From assembly GCA_046728115.1 (NCBI GenBank), contig JBKPDW010000018.1, positions 1 through 5,909 on the forward strand: DNA of 5,909 bases, given 5' to 3'. Below the pieces are notes generated by a model that ran no database searches, was not told where the DNA came from, and was given only the letters and a program-made list of their open reading frames with translations. The DNA comes from CAVSWN01 sp046728115 (GTDB lineage Bacteria; Acidobacteriota; Vicinamibacteria; Vicinamibacterales; CAVVIG01). Below, piece by piece: positions 5,399 through 5,909 of this stretch (position 1 is the first letter of the stretch; each line of letters begins with the position of its first letter). The translations under genes and the position numbers were made by a program.

Positions 5399-5722
5399 AT
5401 TTGGGCTCTTTTGCCAGCAGTTCGGTCTTACATTTAAGGGAATCGCATGCCCGACGGCTACAACATCGGTCTCAATGCTCGCGAGGCTGACGGCCACACA
5501 GTTGCTCACGCGCATGCGCACATGATTCATCGGTATCGCACGGGCGTTCAAGGTAGCGTCCGACCTCGTATTGTGCCGAAGCGGCCCAACGATCTTTCTT
5601 TTCACGTGACCTGGCAGTCGTGCGATTCGAAGGTGCGGATTCCAAGAGTCGTGGCCAAGTCCTTTCCGGAACACACGGAAGGCGGCGGTCAGGCCCGCGA
5701 CTCGCGGTGCGGGTTTCGCTAA
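5399..5722 (+). pseudogene. HIT (histidine triad) family protein gene, 5'-truncated by the second insertion sequence and interrupted by a stop
   Basis: One reading frame starts exactly at the outer end of the insertion sequence and reads IWALLPAVRSYI, then a TAA at 5435-5437, then GNRMPDGYNIGLNAREADGH and TVAHAHAHMIHRYR. PDGYNIG, followed by G-x-T-V and an H-x-H-x-H triad (HAHAHMI), is the signature of HIT-family nucleotide hydrolases or transferases. WALLPAVRSYI fits the helix that normally precedes it, which shows that both pieces belong to one former gene and that the stop is a later mutation. The N-terminal half of the domain is absent. The triad region has lost common residues: Ala in place of Pro before the triad, and MIH where LIP is usual. 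The tail after about base 5560 no longer resembles the family. An ATG at 5447 could still give a 91-residue peptide ending at TAA 5720-5722, but without the N-terminal half it should not fold as a HIT enzyme. Confidence 0.8.
5694..5716. terminator. Possible hairpin between convergent genes
   Basis: CCGCG-ACT-CGCGG forms a 5-bp stem with a 3-base loop (5695-5707). An alternative CCCGC/GCGGG pairing (5694-5698 with 5709-5713) is followed by TTT. It lies near the 3' end of the HIT remnant and the 3' end of the convergent minus-strand gene. The T-tract is too short for a firm call. Confidence 0.22.
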
Positions 5723-5740
5723 CGCATGTCATGGTTGCCG

Positions 5741-5909
5741 TTAGTGGACGAAACCGACGCGGGAGAATACGTCCCGGAAGTCAGGATCCCATCGCATTGC
5801 ACTCAAGCCCGCACCCTCGGTCGACGAGACAAGATCGATGTCGTGTTCCAGGTAGGCCTTCTCGAGCCAAGCGTGGGCTGTCCGTTTGTCACCGAGACCG
5901 ACGTACACT
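5741..5909 (-). CDS. C-terminal end of a probable TPR-repeat protein (5' end outside window)
   Basis: A minus-strand frame enters at the right edge and stops at TAA (5741-5743), giving 55 residues. It opens VYVGLGDKRTAHAWLEKAYL and ends RWDPDFRDVFSRVGFVH. GLGDK-x-x-A-x-x-WLEKAY is a classic tetratricopeptide-repeat helix pair. The closing pattern, in which a short segment is followed by D-P-x-F-x-x-x-x-x-R-V-G, is the usual ending of long TPR proteins in Acidobacteriota and related groups, including TPR-tailed protein kinases and winged-helix or cyclase-like regulators. The N-terminal effector domain is outside the window, so the function cannot be stated. The gene runs convergently to the HIT remnant with 18 bp between their stop codons. 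Confidence 0.7.
   Translation of the reverse strand, partial: VYVGLGDKRTAHAWLEKAYLEHDIDLVSSTEGAGLSAMRWDPDFRDVFSRVGFVH

Noticed and set aside
5510..5519. Perfect palindrome GCGCATGCGC as a possible protein binding site
   Set aside because: It lies in the codons for the HIT histidine triad (His-Ala-His-Ala-His) and follows from alternating CAC/CAT and GCG codons.
1..5909. CRISPR array, tRNA or rRNA genes, tandem repeats, riboswitch
   Set aside because: No regularly spaced repeats, no tRNA-like cloverleaf or rRNA-like segment and no known riboswitch core was seen on reading both strands; the only repeats found are the insertion-sequence ends.

Overview
The window looks like a chromosomal segment from a GC-rich, Gram-negative soil or environmental bacterium. 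Acidobacteriota, perhaps the Vicinamibacteria-type lineages, is my best guess. It rests on the protein style: the secreted protein at 1912-2745 and the membrane protein at 1284-1889 both read like families I associate with acidobacterial ECF-sigma loci. The taxonomic call is inference.

Left part (1-2745), all on the plus strand. The window opens in the last residues of what looks like a TonB-dependent outer-membrane receptor (stop at 110-112). One base later comes a small lipoprotein with a carboxypeptidase-regulatory-like (beta-sandwich) domain (114-563). After a short gap there is a three-gene signalling unit: an ECF RNA polymerase sigma factor (670-1287), a single-pass membrane protein that overlaps it by ATGA and is probably its anti-sigma partner (1284-1889), and an exported protein of unknown function (1912-2745). 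The layout sigma / membrane anchor / secreted protein resembles the logic of RpoE-RseA-RseB, although no sequence homology to RseA or RseB is evident.

Middle part (2754-5398): two different insertion sequences sit tail to tail. The first (2754-3907, 1154 bp) starts 8 bp after the stop of the secreted protein. It has imperfect terminal inverted repeats with TGT...ACA ends and one intact DDE transposase. The second (about 4179-5398, about 1220 bp) has its own, unrelated terminal repeats and carries a DD35E transposase on the minus strand. That transposase frame does not stop inside the element. It runs through the terminal repeat and about 83 codons of flanking DNA, ending 21 bp short of the first element. 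Between the elements lie 271 bp that I cannot assign. Neither element shows an obvious target-site duplication, which fits rearrangement after insertion.

Right part (5399-5909): directly at the outer end of the second element begins the 3' remnant of a HIT (histidine triad) family gene. Its 5' half is missing and an in-frame TAA splits what is left, so it is a pseudogene. Convergent to it, the window ends inside the C-terminus of a minus-strand protein whose last residues look like a TPR-repeat protein.

The signalling unit plus receptor and lipoprotein looks like an ordinary but poorly characterised envelope-sensing locus. The rest is a mobile-element scar that has destroyed at least one gene.
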